DNA of 64,000 nt from Xenopus tropicalis (taxonomy: Eukaryota > Chordata > Amphibia > Anura > Pipidae): assembly GCF_000004195.4 (NCBI RefSeq), contig NC_030682.2, positions 133,878,234-133,942,233 of the forward strand, written 5' to 3'. The notes beneath the pieces were generated by a model. The model was not told the origin of the DNA, did not search any database, and worked only from the letters and a program-made list of their open reading frames with translations. The position numbers were made by a program, and so were the translations under genes. Numbering within the stretch: position 1 is the first letter of the stretch; each line of letters begins with the position of its first letter. Below are positions 33,891 to 45,022 of the stretch, in pieces.

Positions 33891-34135
33891 CCCTACCAGG
33901 TTCCCCCCTGACTGCCCACCCCCCGCCGGCCCGATTCTTGCCCCCCATTGGCATCTTTTGGCCGCCTCTGTCTTCCCTCCCCTCTTACAATTAGGAAAGC
34001 AGCTGGGAAGGGGGGAGTTTTAAAATGCCACTGAGGAAACAGACCCCGCAGTCCAGGCCCCCCTGTTCTCTAGGCCCCCCCACAGCCATAGGGTCTGGTT
34101 CCTCTATAGTCACATCACTGGTGGTGCTGAGAGAA
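33891..34135. mobile_element. C-rich repeat relic flanking the minisatellite
   Basis: 'aggcccccccacagccatag' and 'tcctctatagtcacatcac' resemble a Xenopus repeat with CCCC-rich interior and TAGTTAC-type end. Partial; identified by style only. Confidence 0.35.
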
Positions 34136-35705
34136 GCGGGGGAGACGGCCAGGAACATACAGGGAGACGGCCAGGAACATACAGGGAGACGGCCAGGAAC
34201 ATACAGGGAGACGGCCAGGAACATACAGGGAGACGGCCAGGAACGTACAGGGAGACGGCCAGGAACGTACAGGGAGACGGCCAGGAACATACAGGGAGAC
34301 GGCCAGGAACATACAGGGTGAGGGCCAGGAACACACAGGGAGACACCCAGGAACACACAGGGTGAGGGCCAGGAACACACAGGGTGAGGGCCAGGAACAC
34401 ACAGGGAGACGGCCAGGAACACACAGGGAGACGGCCAGGAACACACAGGGTGAGGGCCAGGAACACACAGGGAGACGGCCAGGAACACACAGGGAGATAC
34501 CCAGGAACACACAGGGAGACGGCCAGGAACACACAGGGTGAGGGCCAGGAACACACAGGGAGACGGCCAGGAACACACAGGGTGAGGGCCAGGAACACAC
34601 AGGGAGACGGCCAGGAACACACAGGGTGAGGGCCAGGAACACACAAGGAGACGGCAAGGAACACACAGGGAGATACCCAGGAACACACAGGGTGAGGGCC
34701 AGGAACACACAGGGAGACGGCCAGGAACACACAGGGTGAGGGCCAGGAACACACAGGGAGACGGCCAGGAACACACAGGGTGAGGGCCAGGAACACACAG
34801 GGAGACGGCCAGGAACACACAGGGAGACGGCCAGGAACACACAGGGTGAGGGCCAGGAACACACAGGGAGACGGCCAGGAACACACAGGGTGAGGGCCAG
34901 GAACACACAGGGAGACGGCCAGGAACACACAGGGTGAGGGCCAGGAACACACAGGGAGAAGGCCAGGAACACACAGGGTGAGGGCCAGGAACACACAGGG
35001 ACACGGCCAGGAACACACAAGGAGACGGCCAGGAACACACAGGGAGATACCCAGGAACACACAGGGTGAGGGCCAGGAACACACAAGGAGACGGCCAGGA
35101 ACACACAGGGAGATACCCAGGAACACACAGGGTGAGGGCCAGGAACACACAGGGAGACGGCCAGGAACACACAGGGAGACGGCCAGGAACACACAGGGTG
35201 AGGGCCAGGAACACACAGGGTGAGGGCCAGGAACACACAGGGTGAGGGCCAGGAACACACAGGGTGAGGGCCAGGAACACACAGGGAGACGGCCAGGAAC
35301 ACACAGGGAGACGGCCAGGAACACACAGGGTGAGGGCCAGGAACACACAGGGTGAGGGCCAGGAACACACAGGGAGACGGCCAGGAACACACAGGGTGAG
35401 GGCCAGGAACACACAGGGTGAGGGCCAGGAACACACAGGGAGACGGCCAGGAACACACAGGGTGAGGGCCAGGAACACACAGGGTGAGGGCCAGGAACAC
35501 ACAGGGTGAGGGCCAGGAACACACAGGGTGAGGGCCAGGAACACACAGGGTGAGGGCCAGGAACACACAGGGTGAGGGCCAGGAACACACAGGGAGACGG
35601 CCAGGAACACACAGGGAGACGGCCAGGAACACACAGGGAGACGGCCAGGAACACACAGGGAGACGGCCAGGAACACACAGGGAGACGGCCAGGAACATAC
35701 AGGGA
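34136..35705. repeat. 22-bp minisatellite (about 71 copies)
   Basis: The unit GCCAGGAACACACAGGGAGACG (22 bp) and variants with GTGAGG or GAGATACC in place of GAGACGG are arranged tandemly. AACATACAGG/AACGTACAGG variants are confined to the edges (34,140-34,320 and the last unit). The unit is free of stop codons in all three minus-strand frames, so frames of 531-577 codons (CVPGRLPVCSWPSP) arise automatically. They should not be called genes. Confidence 0.97.
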
Positions 35706-35845
35706 GTCAAGTGAGGAAATGTAGTGAGGAGCAGAGGAGTAAAGGATTTTGAATGTCAGCGGAAGGATTTTGTATGTTATGACAGGTAGTGCATGAAAGG
35801 GAAAGTAGTTGTTTATTGAAATATTGCTTCTTACAGACTGCAAAA
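35706..35845 (-). mobile_element. LINE reverse-transcriptase C-terminal fragment
   Basis: Minus-strand translation gives HALPVITYKILPLTFKILYS followed by SAPHYISSL, recalling the post-RT 'LPV..R..FKILLLTFKALHG.AP.YL' region of L2-like LINEs. It is short, degenerate and truncated by the minisatellite on one side. It cannot be functional. Confidence 0.5.
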
Positions 35846-36757
35846 GTATTGTGACTCCTCGTTACATTCCTTGTTTATATATAAAAGAGAACTCGTTGCT
35901 GAGATGTCGCCATTATAGGCTCATTTCAAGCCATTATGGGAACTGGTTCTCTTCCACAATGATTCCTTCAAGTAAATAAATTAGATCCTCTGATATTAAT
36001 TGGAAACCCCCAATCCCCTCAGTATGAAATCAATTGGGACTGCAGTGTCTGCACATAAGACGCTGCCTAAGCTGATATGATTGAAAAGACTTACATAGAT
36101 CATATAGTAAATATCCAATATGTGGCATTGGGCACAAGACAGCCCTGTCCTTCCCTCACGCTATTGGGCAGGTGGTAAATATAGAGTTGTTCTGCACCCT
36201 GTGCCCCCTAGCGCAGGAGGGAGGGGGGGTTCTTAGGTGCCTTCTGGAGCTCAAGGACCTTCAGTCAGAGGCAACAATGGCAGGGGGGGCGCAGAGTGCA
36301 AAGCAGCGTTGCTATCAGCCAAGATTTTTACCTGTGCTATTTGCTGCAACCCAACCCATAGAAAATCATTTGGCTCATTACTGCCTTCAGAAAATGCTCC
36401 ATTTTATTGATCAGTATCATAAGCATTTTTTTCTCCTTGCCAATATCACAAGATCATTGATTTTAGAGAAGTACAAAGAATGACAAGATGGCATTTAATG
36501 TGCTTTTTTGTTGCCTGGGGTTATAAGTTAGAGTATGTGTGTGTCATTAGACTCAAGATACTCCCAGTCCCCCATACAGTCATGTGGTTTAACATTCCCT
36601 AGCTGTGCTAGTTCGGATACAACAAGACAGGTATGTTCCTTCAGTTTACTAGAAATACAGCATTTCTTCATTATTAGGGCCATTTCCTAACAATGTGGGC
36701 AGCCTGCATGAACAGAAAGAGACCGCAGTGACTTGGGTAGAGCGGTGATTCTTGGCA
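35846..36757. other. Unassigned sequence
   Basis: A 103-codon plus frame at 36,172-36,483 has no recognised domain. No arrays. Confidence 0.35.
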
Positions 36758-37456
36758 TGTAGCACAAATAGAGCAATGGCCACATATGGATGCTGCTAAC
36801 AGAACATTTATTCAGGTTTCCAGCCAGTCACACTTATTCAGGTTTATTCAGGTTTTCCATCCAGTACTGTACATATCAGCATCCAGTTTCACAGGGCAAC
36901 ACACACAGGCTTATACAATAATGCAATTAGATTCCCCAACCGCAGACGGATCACTCACATGCTTTTCACTCACTCCCCACCTGTCTGCATAACAGTCTGG
37001 CGTTCCTCCAACGTCCCCTCTGCCCTTCTCCAAACAGGAATCCTCTGGTGATGCCCTTTCCCATAGGCCTTTTCTGCTGCTCCTAACACTGACACTTCAA
37101 TCCCTCACTGTGGCATAGCCAAGGTTCATAAGATGTCTAACTCCTTGTTGGGCTGTGGGCTACCCATTCTGTCTGCCTGAAGCACTTAGTGCATCTCACT
37201 GTGATACCCTCCTGTCTCTCCTGCCTACCTGATCTGGGTGCGGTACCCTGTTTATGTACTTTCTGCCCTCTGTTTCCCTCTACTGCTGGAGTCTGAACTA
37301 CACTTGTCACCCCACACTCTGTGGCCGAAGGCTCTATTACCCCAATTTCCCCAAACTTACAAAACCCTGCCACCTAGTGGCTTAACTGCAAAAAGACATT
37401 CTGCTATAACTAAAACCTGTGATGGGAAATAAGTAATCATTCAGGCACCCCCTACA
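36758..37456 (-). mobile_element. Solo LTR with 4-bp target duplication
   Basis: The 699-bp segment begins TGTAGCAC and ends CCCCCTACA (TG...CA ends, inverted TGTA/TACA). GGCA precedes it. GGCA also follows its end once the SPIN element inserted right at the junction is removed. On the minus strand AATAAA occurs about 50 bases from the end (36,808-36,813), as expected for an LTR read leftwards (TGTAGGGGGTGCC...). No gag/pol lies next to it, so it is a solo LTR of an endogenous LTR retrotransposon. The family was not identified. Confidence 0.65.
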
Positions 37457-37457
37457 G

Positions 37458-37643
37458 CAGCAGTTCTCAACCTATGGGTCGGGACCCCTTTGGGGGTCGA
37501 ACGACCCTTTCACAGGGGTCACCTAAGTCCATCGGAAAATACTAATTTCCGATGGTCTTAGGAATAATATTATGGTTGGGGGTCACCACAACATGAGGAA
37601 CTGTATTAAAGGGTCGCGGCATTAGGAAGGTTGAGAACCACTG
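37458..37643 (+). mobile_element. SPIN hAT element (non-autonomous)
   Basis: It starts CAGCAGTTCTCAACC and ends GGTTGAGAACCACTG, with 'ggtcgggaccccttt', 'acgaccctttcacagggg', 'ggttgggggtcaccacaac' and 'gaggaactgtattaaaggg'. I recognise these as the SPIN family, known for horizontal transfer among tetrapods including Xenopus. The copy is 186 bp and lacks part of the usual interior. Flanks CCCTACAG / GTCTACAG share six of eight bases, as for a hAT 8-bp duplication. Confidence 0.88.
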
Positions 37644-38392
37644 GTCTACAGGCAGGAGATACAGAAGTTATGGTTGCTTGCTGATGCAGTATAAGGTTAT
37701 ATCTCCATCCGTAGGGTAAATAGCCCCTACTAGTTCCATTTCCCTCACTTACTAGGCAGAAGCCTATGGATCTTTCTTTCTTTATTCATTTACATATCTA
37801 CGTTATCAGCCCATAGGTTAGTGACCGTTTCCTGTCACACTATAAGGGGTGTTTTGGAAGGCGTGGTCCATTCTCTTTGGGCTTCCATGCTCTCTGTAGG
37901 TGCAAGTGTCTGGGGAGCCTGGAGTCAACAAGACCCAGTAAGAGTTCTGCCCTAGAGGGACAACCCTTCTAGTGAAACTCAGGAAACAGGGACTCCGTGA
38001 ATGAGGTTACAAGACTAGAATTTGTCATAGTACATTGTAGGAACAAAAGAAAGCCGGGCAAAGCTAGAAAAAACAGCTTCTGCATCAACAAGGATTGATA
38101 GCCGGAGGTAACTCTCCCCTAGACTCTGCTAGCAGCTATTTTAAAACACTAATTAATGACAGAAACTCTTAGGTTATTCTTCTTACTGTGAACTGCGATG
38201 CCTGGGGAGTAACCTTCCTCTAATTAGTCTCTGTATTGTCAGATATGTGAAACCTCCTGTACCCGGCCCATAGTTTGTTTCACTGCAGCCCTTTCCCTCT
38301 CACTTACTGCCACCTACAGATGCATCAGGTTATACAGATGTAACCTAGTACATGTAATTCCCATGACAACCTGTTTAATTACTTTGCGTTTA
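37644..38392. other. Unassigned sequence
   Basis: No gene or clear repeat. 'ttccctc(t)cacttact' words occur near 37,740 and 38,290 and may be parts of an old repeat. Confidence 0.35.
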
Positions 38393-39785
38393 TAGTTACA
38401 TAGTTACATAGGGTTGAAAAAAGACCATCACGTTCAACCTTTCCATTAAACCCAGCACACACAAACCTATACTTACCAATCTATACACTCACATACATAA
38501 ACTATATATATACAACCAGTAATACTAACTGTAGATATTAGTATTACAATAGCCCTGGATATTCTGATTGTTCAAGAACTCATCCAGGCCCCTCTTATAG
38601 GCATTAACAGAATCTGCCATTACCCCATCACTAGGAAGGGCATTCCCCAACCTCACTGCCCTCACCGTGAGGAACCCCCTACGCTGCTTCAAATGGAAGC
38701 TCCATTCCTCTAATCTAAAGGGGGGGCCTCTGGTGCGTTGATTGTTTTTATGGGAAAAAAGAACCCCCCCATCTGTCTATAATCCTCTCTAATGTACTTG
38801 TACAGAGTAATCATGTCCCCTTTGCAGAGAAAACAACCCCAACCCTGACAGACTAAACTCATAGTTTAACCCTTCCATCCCCTTTACCAGTTTAGTTGCA
38901 GTCTCTGCACTCTCTCCAGCTCATTAATATCCTTCTTAAGGACTGGAGCCCAAAACTGCACCGCATACTCAAGGTGAGGCCTTACCAGGGACCTATAAAG
39001 AGGCAAAAATATGTTTTCATCCCTTGAGTCAATGCCCTTTTTTATACAAGACAGCACTTTATTTGCTTTAGTAGCCACAGAATGACACTGCCTGGAATTA
39101 GACAACTTGTTATCTACAAAAACCCCTAGATCCTTCTCCATTAAGGAAACCCCCAACACACTACCATTCAGTAGATAGTTTGCGTTTATATTATTTCTAC
39201 CAAAGTGCATAACTTTGCACTTGTCAACATTGAACCTCATTTTCCAGTTTGCTGCCCAGTTTTCCAGTTTTGTCAAATCGCTCTGCAAAGCAGCAGCATC
39301 CTGCATGGAACTTATAGTTTTGCACAATTTAGTGCCTTCAGCAAAAATAGAAACAGTACTCTCTATGCCCACCTCCAGGTCATTAATAAACAAGTTAAAA
39401 AGCAAAGGCCCAAGGACTGACCCCTGCGGTACCCACTAACCACACTGGCCCAATTAGAAAATGTTCCATTTACCACCACTCTTTGTAATCTATCCTTCAG
39501 CCAGTTCTCTATCCAATTACAAATATTATGTTCTAGGCCAATATTCCTTAATTTTATCATTAACCTTCTGTGAGGTAATGTATCAAACGCTTTAGCAAAG
39601 TCCGAGTAGATCACATCAACTGCCATTACAGCATCAAGGTTCCTACTCACCTCCTCATAAAAGGCGACTAAATTAGTCTGGCAAGATCTGTTAGGCATAA
39701 AACCATGCTGGCACAAACTTAATGTATTCAAGTACCCTATCCCAAAAGCCTTGTTTTTGCGTCACTGTGGTTCCAATAATTTTTC
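38393..39785 (-). mobile_element. 5'-truncated CR1-like retrotransposon, family B
   Basis: On the minus strand the order is RT frame (39,731 to 38,884), a linker containing 'ggggcctggatgagttc', one copy of the 'cacatacagacc'-type unit, and the 3' end TTTTTTCAACCCTATGTAAC with TATGTAACTATGTAACT at its tip. A second, heavily truncated copy with the unit amplified is at 59,595-62,800. Its 3' end differs from that of the 7400-10,358 element, so two related families are present. Confidence 0.85.
38884..39731 (-). pseudogene. CR1-like reverse transcriptase, inactivated
   Basis: The first segment (39,731 to about 39,400) has QHGFMPNRSCQTNLVAFYEE, motif A as SDFAKAFDTLPH and NWIENWLKDRLQRVVVNGTF. 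Motif B is destroyed by a frameshift (SGYRRGQSLGL). The second segment (39,405-38,884) resumes with LFNLFINDLEVGIES, has the catalytic box as FAEGTKL (about 39,334-39,345) where FADDTKL is expected, and continues to EKDLGVFVDNKL, VRPHLEYAVQFWAP and LERVQR. Loss of the aspartate pair and the frameshift both exclude activity. Confidence 0.88.
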
Positions 39786-40790
39786 ATACTCTTTCATGGT
39801 GCAATGGGTTATCCTGAGCAGCACCAACCCGTGTGTGCCCTGTGGGATACTGAGCAGCTCATAGAACATTAGCACCTTGTGGAATATTGACCTAGCACCT
39901 ATGTCATTTATTTCTTATAAAGTCATGACAAGTACCAGGGTCTTGTGTGAAAGCAGCACATAGGTCATTGTACCTTGTGGGTTCTTGAGAAAGAGATAGG
40001 TCATTTTGCCCTGATACTGAGCAGCACACAGACTATTGTACCTTGTGTAAAACTGAGAAGCACCGAGGCTATTTGGTTTTGTTGGAGAATGAACCGCACG
40101 TAGGGAATTTGTACCTTGTGAAATCTTGAGAAGTGCCAAGAAAACTCATTATAAATAGTGGGAATTGGATACCCAAAGCTGCAGCCCAACCACAATTATT
40201 CAATAGATTCACCCAAAACACTTCACATAATCTCATAAGCACAATATCAATAACTACTGAATCCCTCCCTACAATAGAAAATAGAATCGTCACCTCTTAA
40301 AGTTCAGCCATTGAAGAGCTTTGCCAGCCATGCTCTGTACATTCCGGTTGCCATAGAAACCCCTGGAAGCTCTTCATACTGAGTATCTCACCATTCACAT
40401 TTTATTTGACAAAAAAACAGCAGTGATCTTTCTAATGAACATAAGATTATTTTCTATGGCTTTTCTGCATTTTGTTCCCAGTCAGGGTGTTTGTTAGAAG
40501 GAACAGTCCTATCAAGGCAGTCTGTGATGTACGGCTTGGGGATAAGGAAAATTATAGCAACATTTAGAAGGGGGTTTAGGTTATGAATGGATGTTTAAGA
40601 AGAGACAGGTATTTATGAGGAAAATGAACTTTAAAGGAGAAATCATGCACATAAGGACAGCTAGTATTTGACAGAATAAAAGGTGGGGGACATGGATTAA
40701 AAGGGACCTATTTATAAAGTAAAAATGGTATAATTTATAAAGCTCTGTATTTTCCTTACATAGGAGTCCATGGCATCCATAGTAATTACA
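39786..40790. other. Unassigned, with degenerate ~60-bp repetition
   Basis: Between 39,800 and 40,140 the phrases 'tgtaccttgtg' and 'tgagaagcac'/'tgagcagcac' recur about six times at irregular spacing, a decayed tandem repeat. The remainder to 40,790 is unassigned. Confidence 0.4.
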
Positions 40791-40807
40791 GAAGCCATCC
40801 ATAAAAT

Positions 40808-42720
40808 GTACAGGTATAGGTCTTCTTATCCAGAAGCTCAGAAGGAAAAATAAAAACAAAATGATGACTGTAGGCAAGAAGGAGACACCAGGACAAGTAG
40901 GACAAGAGGTTGACAGTAGGGCAAGATGGAGACAGTAGGGCAAGATGGATACAGTAGGGCAAGATGGAGACAGTAGGGCAAGATAGAGACAGTAGGGCAA
41001 GATGGAGACAGTAGGGCAAGATGGAGACAGTAGGGCAAGATGGATACAGTAGGGCAAGATGGAGACCGTAGGGCAAGATAGAGACAGTAGGGCAAGATGG
41101 ATACAGTAGGGCAAGATGGATACAGTAGGGCAAGATGGAGACAGTAGGGCAATATGGAGACAGTAGGGCAAGATAGAGACAGTAGGGCAAGATGGATACA
41201 GTAGGGCAAGATGGAGACAGTAGGGCAAGATGGATACAGTAGGGCAAGGTGGAGACAGTAGGGCAAGATGGATACAGTAGGGCAAGATGGAGACAGTAGG
41301 GCAAGATGGATACAGTAGGGCAAGGTGGAGACAGTAGGGCAAGATGGAGACAGTAGGGCAAGATGGATACAGTAGGGCAAGATGGAGACAGTAGGGCAAG
41401 ATGGATACAGTAGGGCAAGATGGAGACAGTAGGGCAAGATAGAGACAGTAGGGCAAGATGGATACAGTAGGGCAAGATGGAGACAGTAGGGCAAGATAGA
41501 GACAGTAGGGCAAGATGGATACAGTAGGGCAAGATGGAGACAGTAGGGCAAGATGGATACAGTAGGGCAAGGTGGAGACAGTAGGGCAAGATGGAGACAG
41601 TAGGGCAAGATGGAGACAGTAGGGCAAGATGGAGACAGTAGGACAAGATGGAGACAGTAGGACAAGATGGAGACAGTAGGGCAAGATGGAGACAGTAGGG
41701 CAAGATGGAGACAGTAGGGGAAGATGGAGACAGTAGGGGAAGATGAAGACAGTAGGGCAAGATGGAGACAGTAGGGCAAGATGGAGACAGTAGGGCAAGA
41801 TGGAGACAATATGGCAAGATGAAGACAGTAGGGCAAGATGAAGACAGTAGGGCAAGATGGAGACAGTAGGGCAAGATGGAGACAGTAGGGCAAGATGGAG
41901 ACCGTAGGGCAAGATGGAGACAGTAGGGCAAGATGGAGACAGTAGGGCAAGATGCAAACAGTAGGGCAAGATGGAGACAGTAGAAATAAGTATGGAGACA
42001 GTGTGGCAAGATGGAGACAATAGAGTAAGATGGAGACAGCAGGACAAGATAGAGACAGTAGGGCAAGATGGATACAGTAGGGCAAGATGGATACAGTAGG
42101 GCAAGATGGAGACAGTAGGGCAAGATAGAGACAGTAGGGCAAGATGGATACAGTAGGGCAAGATGGAGACAGTAGGGCAAGATGGATACAGTAGGGCAAG
42201 GTGGAGACAGTAGGGCAAGATGGAGACAGTAGGGCAAGATGGAGACAGTAGGGCAAGATGGAGACAGTAGGACAAGATGGAGACAGTAGGGCAAGATGGA
42301 GACAGTAGGGCAAGATGGAGACAGTAGGGCAAGATGGAGACAGTAGGGGAAGATGGAGACAGTAGGGGAAGATGAAGACAGTAGGGCAAGATGGAGACAG
42401 TAGGGCAAGATGGAGACAGTAGGGCAAGATGGAGACAATATGGCAAGATGAAGACAGTAGGGCAAGATGAAGACAGTAGGGCAAGATGGAGACAGTAGGG
42501 CAAGATGGAGACAGTAGGGCAAGATGGAGACCGTAGGGCAAGATGGAGACAGTAGGGCAAGATGGAGACAGTAGGGCAAGATGCAAACAGTAGGGCAAGA
42601 TGGAGACAGTAGAAATAAGTATGGAGACAGTGTGGCAAGATGGAGACAATAGAGTAAGATGGAGACAGCAGGACAAGATGGAGACAGTAGAGAAAGATGG
42701 ACACAATAGGACAAGTTGGG
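40808..42720. repeat. 19-bp minisatellite (about 97 copies)
   Basis: The unit GGAGACAGTAGGGCAAGAT (19 bp), with GGATACAG, AGAGACAG and GGTGG variants, runs from about 40,870 and decays after 42,690. The left flank ACAGGTATAGGTCTTCTTATC at 40,809 resembles a TACAGGTATGGGA-family MITE end, so the array may have grown inside such an element. The unit lacks stops in all minus-strand frames, which creates spurious frames of 667-754 codons (CLHLALLSPSCPTV). Confidence 0.96.
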
Positions 42721-42844
42721 ACAGTAGGGCAAGATGGAGACAATGGGACAAGATAAAGATAGTAGAGGTAAGATGAAGACAGTTGGACAACAAAGAGAAA
42801 GTTGTGCAAACTGGAGACAATTGGGCAAAACAGTCTATCATTCA

Positions 42845-42985
42845 CACCACTGCCTGGTTGCTAAAGTAAAAAAGACCTTAGCAACCAGATAGCTGCTGAA
42901 ATTGGAGAACTGGAGAACTTCTGAACAAAAAGCCAAATAATTCAAGAACCACAAATAATAAAAAATGAAAAAAAAAAGAAAAACA
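42845..42985. mobile_element. Xenopus repeat fragment ('cttagcaaccagatagctgc')
   Basis: 'ccttagcaaccagatagctg', 'actggagaacttctgaac' and 'ccacaaataataaaaaatg' are phrases of a very common Xenopus dispersed repeat (recalled, not searched). It follows the fading edge of the 19-bp array. Confidence 0.5.
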
Positions 42986-43404
42986 TTTTTTTGGATTTGG
43001 ACATTGGACACTTTAGCTCCCTGTGGATTTAATGAATATTGTTCTTTCGTTCCATTTTTGGATACTAAATAGATTAATTCTTTGTAGTAGTATTCAGTCC
43101 CCTGTATGCCAAGTTTTTACAAGGATTCATCTTATACAATTTTACCCTAGATTTTAAAATGAAATTCAGGTGTTTATAATATGTTTAGGTGAGTTTTAAT
43201 TTGTTTTTATATGATCACATGATTTATTGTATTTTAGGCAACTTTAAACCTATGAGTACTGGAGTTATATTTAATAGTATTATGTAATTTAAGATACATC
43301 TTACTATGTTTACGAAATTCTGGTTGGGATCACTATACATCTGTGGAAAATGTGGTCACTCAATGGTTAACATGCTCATTTGGGTGTGTCTGTGTCTGAT
43401 AAAA
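42986..43404. other. Unassigned AT-rich sequence
   Basis: Nothing recognised. Confidence 0.4.
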
Positions 43405-43411
43405 ATTGGTG

Positions 43412-43456
<45 letters not shown>
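43405..43456. repeat. (TA)n microsatellite
   Basis: About 45 bases of alternating TA, immediately upstream of the Penelope-like end. Confidence 0.95.
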
Positions 43457-43458
<2 letters not shown>

Positions 43459-43600
43459 ACTATATATCCTTGAGAAAGGTCCTAATGAGGACCGAAACGT
43501 CGGTTTTAAACAATATATTTTCAATACATTTTTGATAAAACTTGAAGGGTGTGCCGGCCACGGATTATTATTTTGTTATATATATAGACTATATATATTT
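43457..43600 (+). mobile_element. Penelope-like (suspected) terminal fragment
   Basis: CTTGAGAAA is followed by GGTCC (43,478-43,482), a 6-base loop, GGACC (43,489-43,493) and GAAAC (43,494-43,498), then GTCGGTTTTAAACAATAT. Further on, 'gaagggtgtgccggccacgg' is typical of the other end of such repeats (from memory). The fold is the same as at 26,503. Confidence 0.55.
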
Positions 43601-43669
43601 ATATACAGTTAAGATTAAGCACATCAGCTTGTTCTTTATAGGAGATTTCAAAGAGGGATTTGTAGCATT

Positions 43670-43985
43670 ACAGAATGATCCGGACATCTAAAAAGCCCCT
43701 TCCAATTAAACACAGGGGCTCGGGATTTGCATTTGAAGGTGCAGTATCCAAAAATTGCCACAGGGTGTCAGCAGAGTCATTAGAATACAAATGAAATGGG
43801 CATTAACTAAACCCAATAGGAGTGTGTTGTCACCAATATTCATGCAGCTTAGAGACCATCAGGTACAAAGCACTGTTTCATTATTACAGAGAAAAAGGAA
43901 ATAATGTTTAAAAAAAATTGAACTATTTGCTTAGAATGGGCTATGGGAGATAGGCTTACTGGAATTTGGAGCCTTCATGGTGTCT
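43670..43985 (+). mobile_element. Old MITE of the TACAGGTATGGGA family
   Basis: Inner family words survive: 'ggggctcgggatttgcat', 'aactaaacccaatagg', 'tttcattattacagagaaaa' and 'atgggctatgggagatagg'. Both terminal repeats are eroded. Confidence 0.55.
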
Positions 43986-45022
43986 CACTTTTGGTAGGCT
44001 ATACCCACCTAGCCAGTGCCAGTGCTAGTAATGCATAGTGAGGTAACCAAGGGGTGCTAGACAAAGATACATACTCAGTGAGCAGACTAAAGCTCCACTC
44101 AGTGTGAGTGTGGCCACTGCCCAAGTGATATTTACCTGCCAAGGGACCTTAGGGTTTGGGGTGAATGTAGAGGTGACCCCTCTGACTGTTGTGTGTTCCC
44201 CCCTGGTTCCCATTCTGGTTATGGTTTTATCACTCAACATTCACCAATGGTGATGTTTTTATGAAAAGAGACATGAATATAGCCCATGTTCCTGTGTAGT
44301 TCCTGTTCTTATTTATCTAAGCAGAGAATTAGGGGGCCCTCCCTCGTTGGGCAGGTGTTGGGGGACCCTCCCAGCCCTGGAACTAACGCTTCCTCAAGGC
44401 AGGATGAGCCCATTACTTTGAAGGTGACACACAAGTCATCAGAGCAGGCTAAATAAGCACCATAGCTCTATGTGCAAATAAGGGTATATATAGGTGTAAG
44501 TACATGTGTTAATAGCATTTAAAGGGGAACTAAGCCCCTATCTATGGCCCTTGTCACAAAGCTACAAAAAAAGCATGATTGTCAGTAACAGGTTGAGGTG
44601 AAATGTACATTACTGGCATCCAGTGTTCCAATTAGCCAACAACTGAATGCAACATGGCCAAACATGGCAGCCACCAACCCCACTGTGCAGCTCGGCATTT
44701 GGGGAACAGTTATGGGAGCCGCCTTTAATTTTGACTAATCAGATTAATGGGGCTGAGGAAGAGCCAGGGGGTTTGTTTAATTCATGTAATAGTGCTGCTC
44801 CATGGCCTCAGCAGCTGAAATGTCTTGAAAACACAACTGAGATCCCCACCAAATAAACATTTACCAGTTTTAGTGCATCGCCAAGTGCTAAACTGGGAGC
44901 AGAATTGTGCCAATTACAGTACCCTGAGGCCTGAGCTGCCACCCACTCATCTATGTGCCCAAAACTCCTGAAAATATTTGAAATAAAAAAGCCATACCTT
45001 CATACCTGCATACCTACTATTG
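43986..45022. other. Unassigned sequence
   Basis: No gene recognised. The segment from 'aaaggggaactaagcccct' (44,521) has the look of a MITE end, but no partner end was found. Confidence 0.35.

Noticed and set aside
33991..35843. Minus-strand reading frames of 531-577 codons
   Set aside because: They are translations of a 22-bp tandem repeat that lacks stop codons in every minus frame. All three frames are open equally, which no real gene shows.
40581..42845. Minus-strand reading frames of 667-754 codons
   Set aside because: Same effect from the 19-bp array; three overlapping frames with permuted versions of one repeat.
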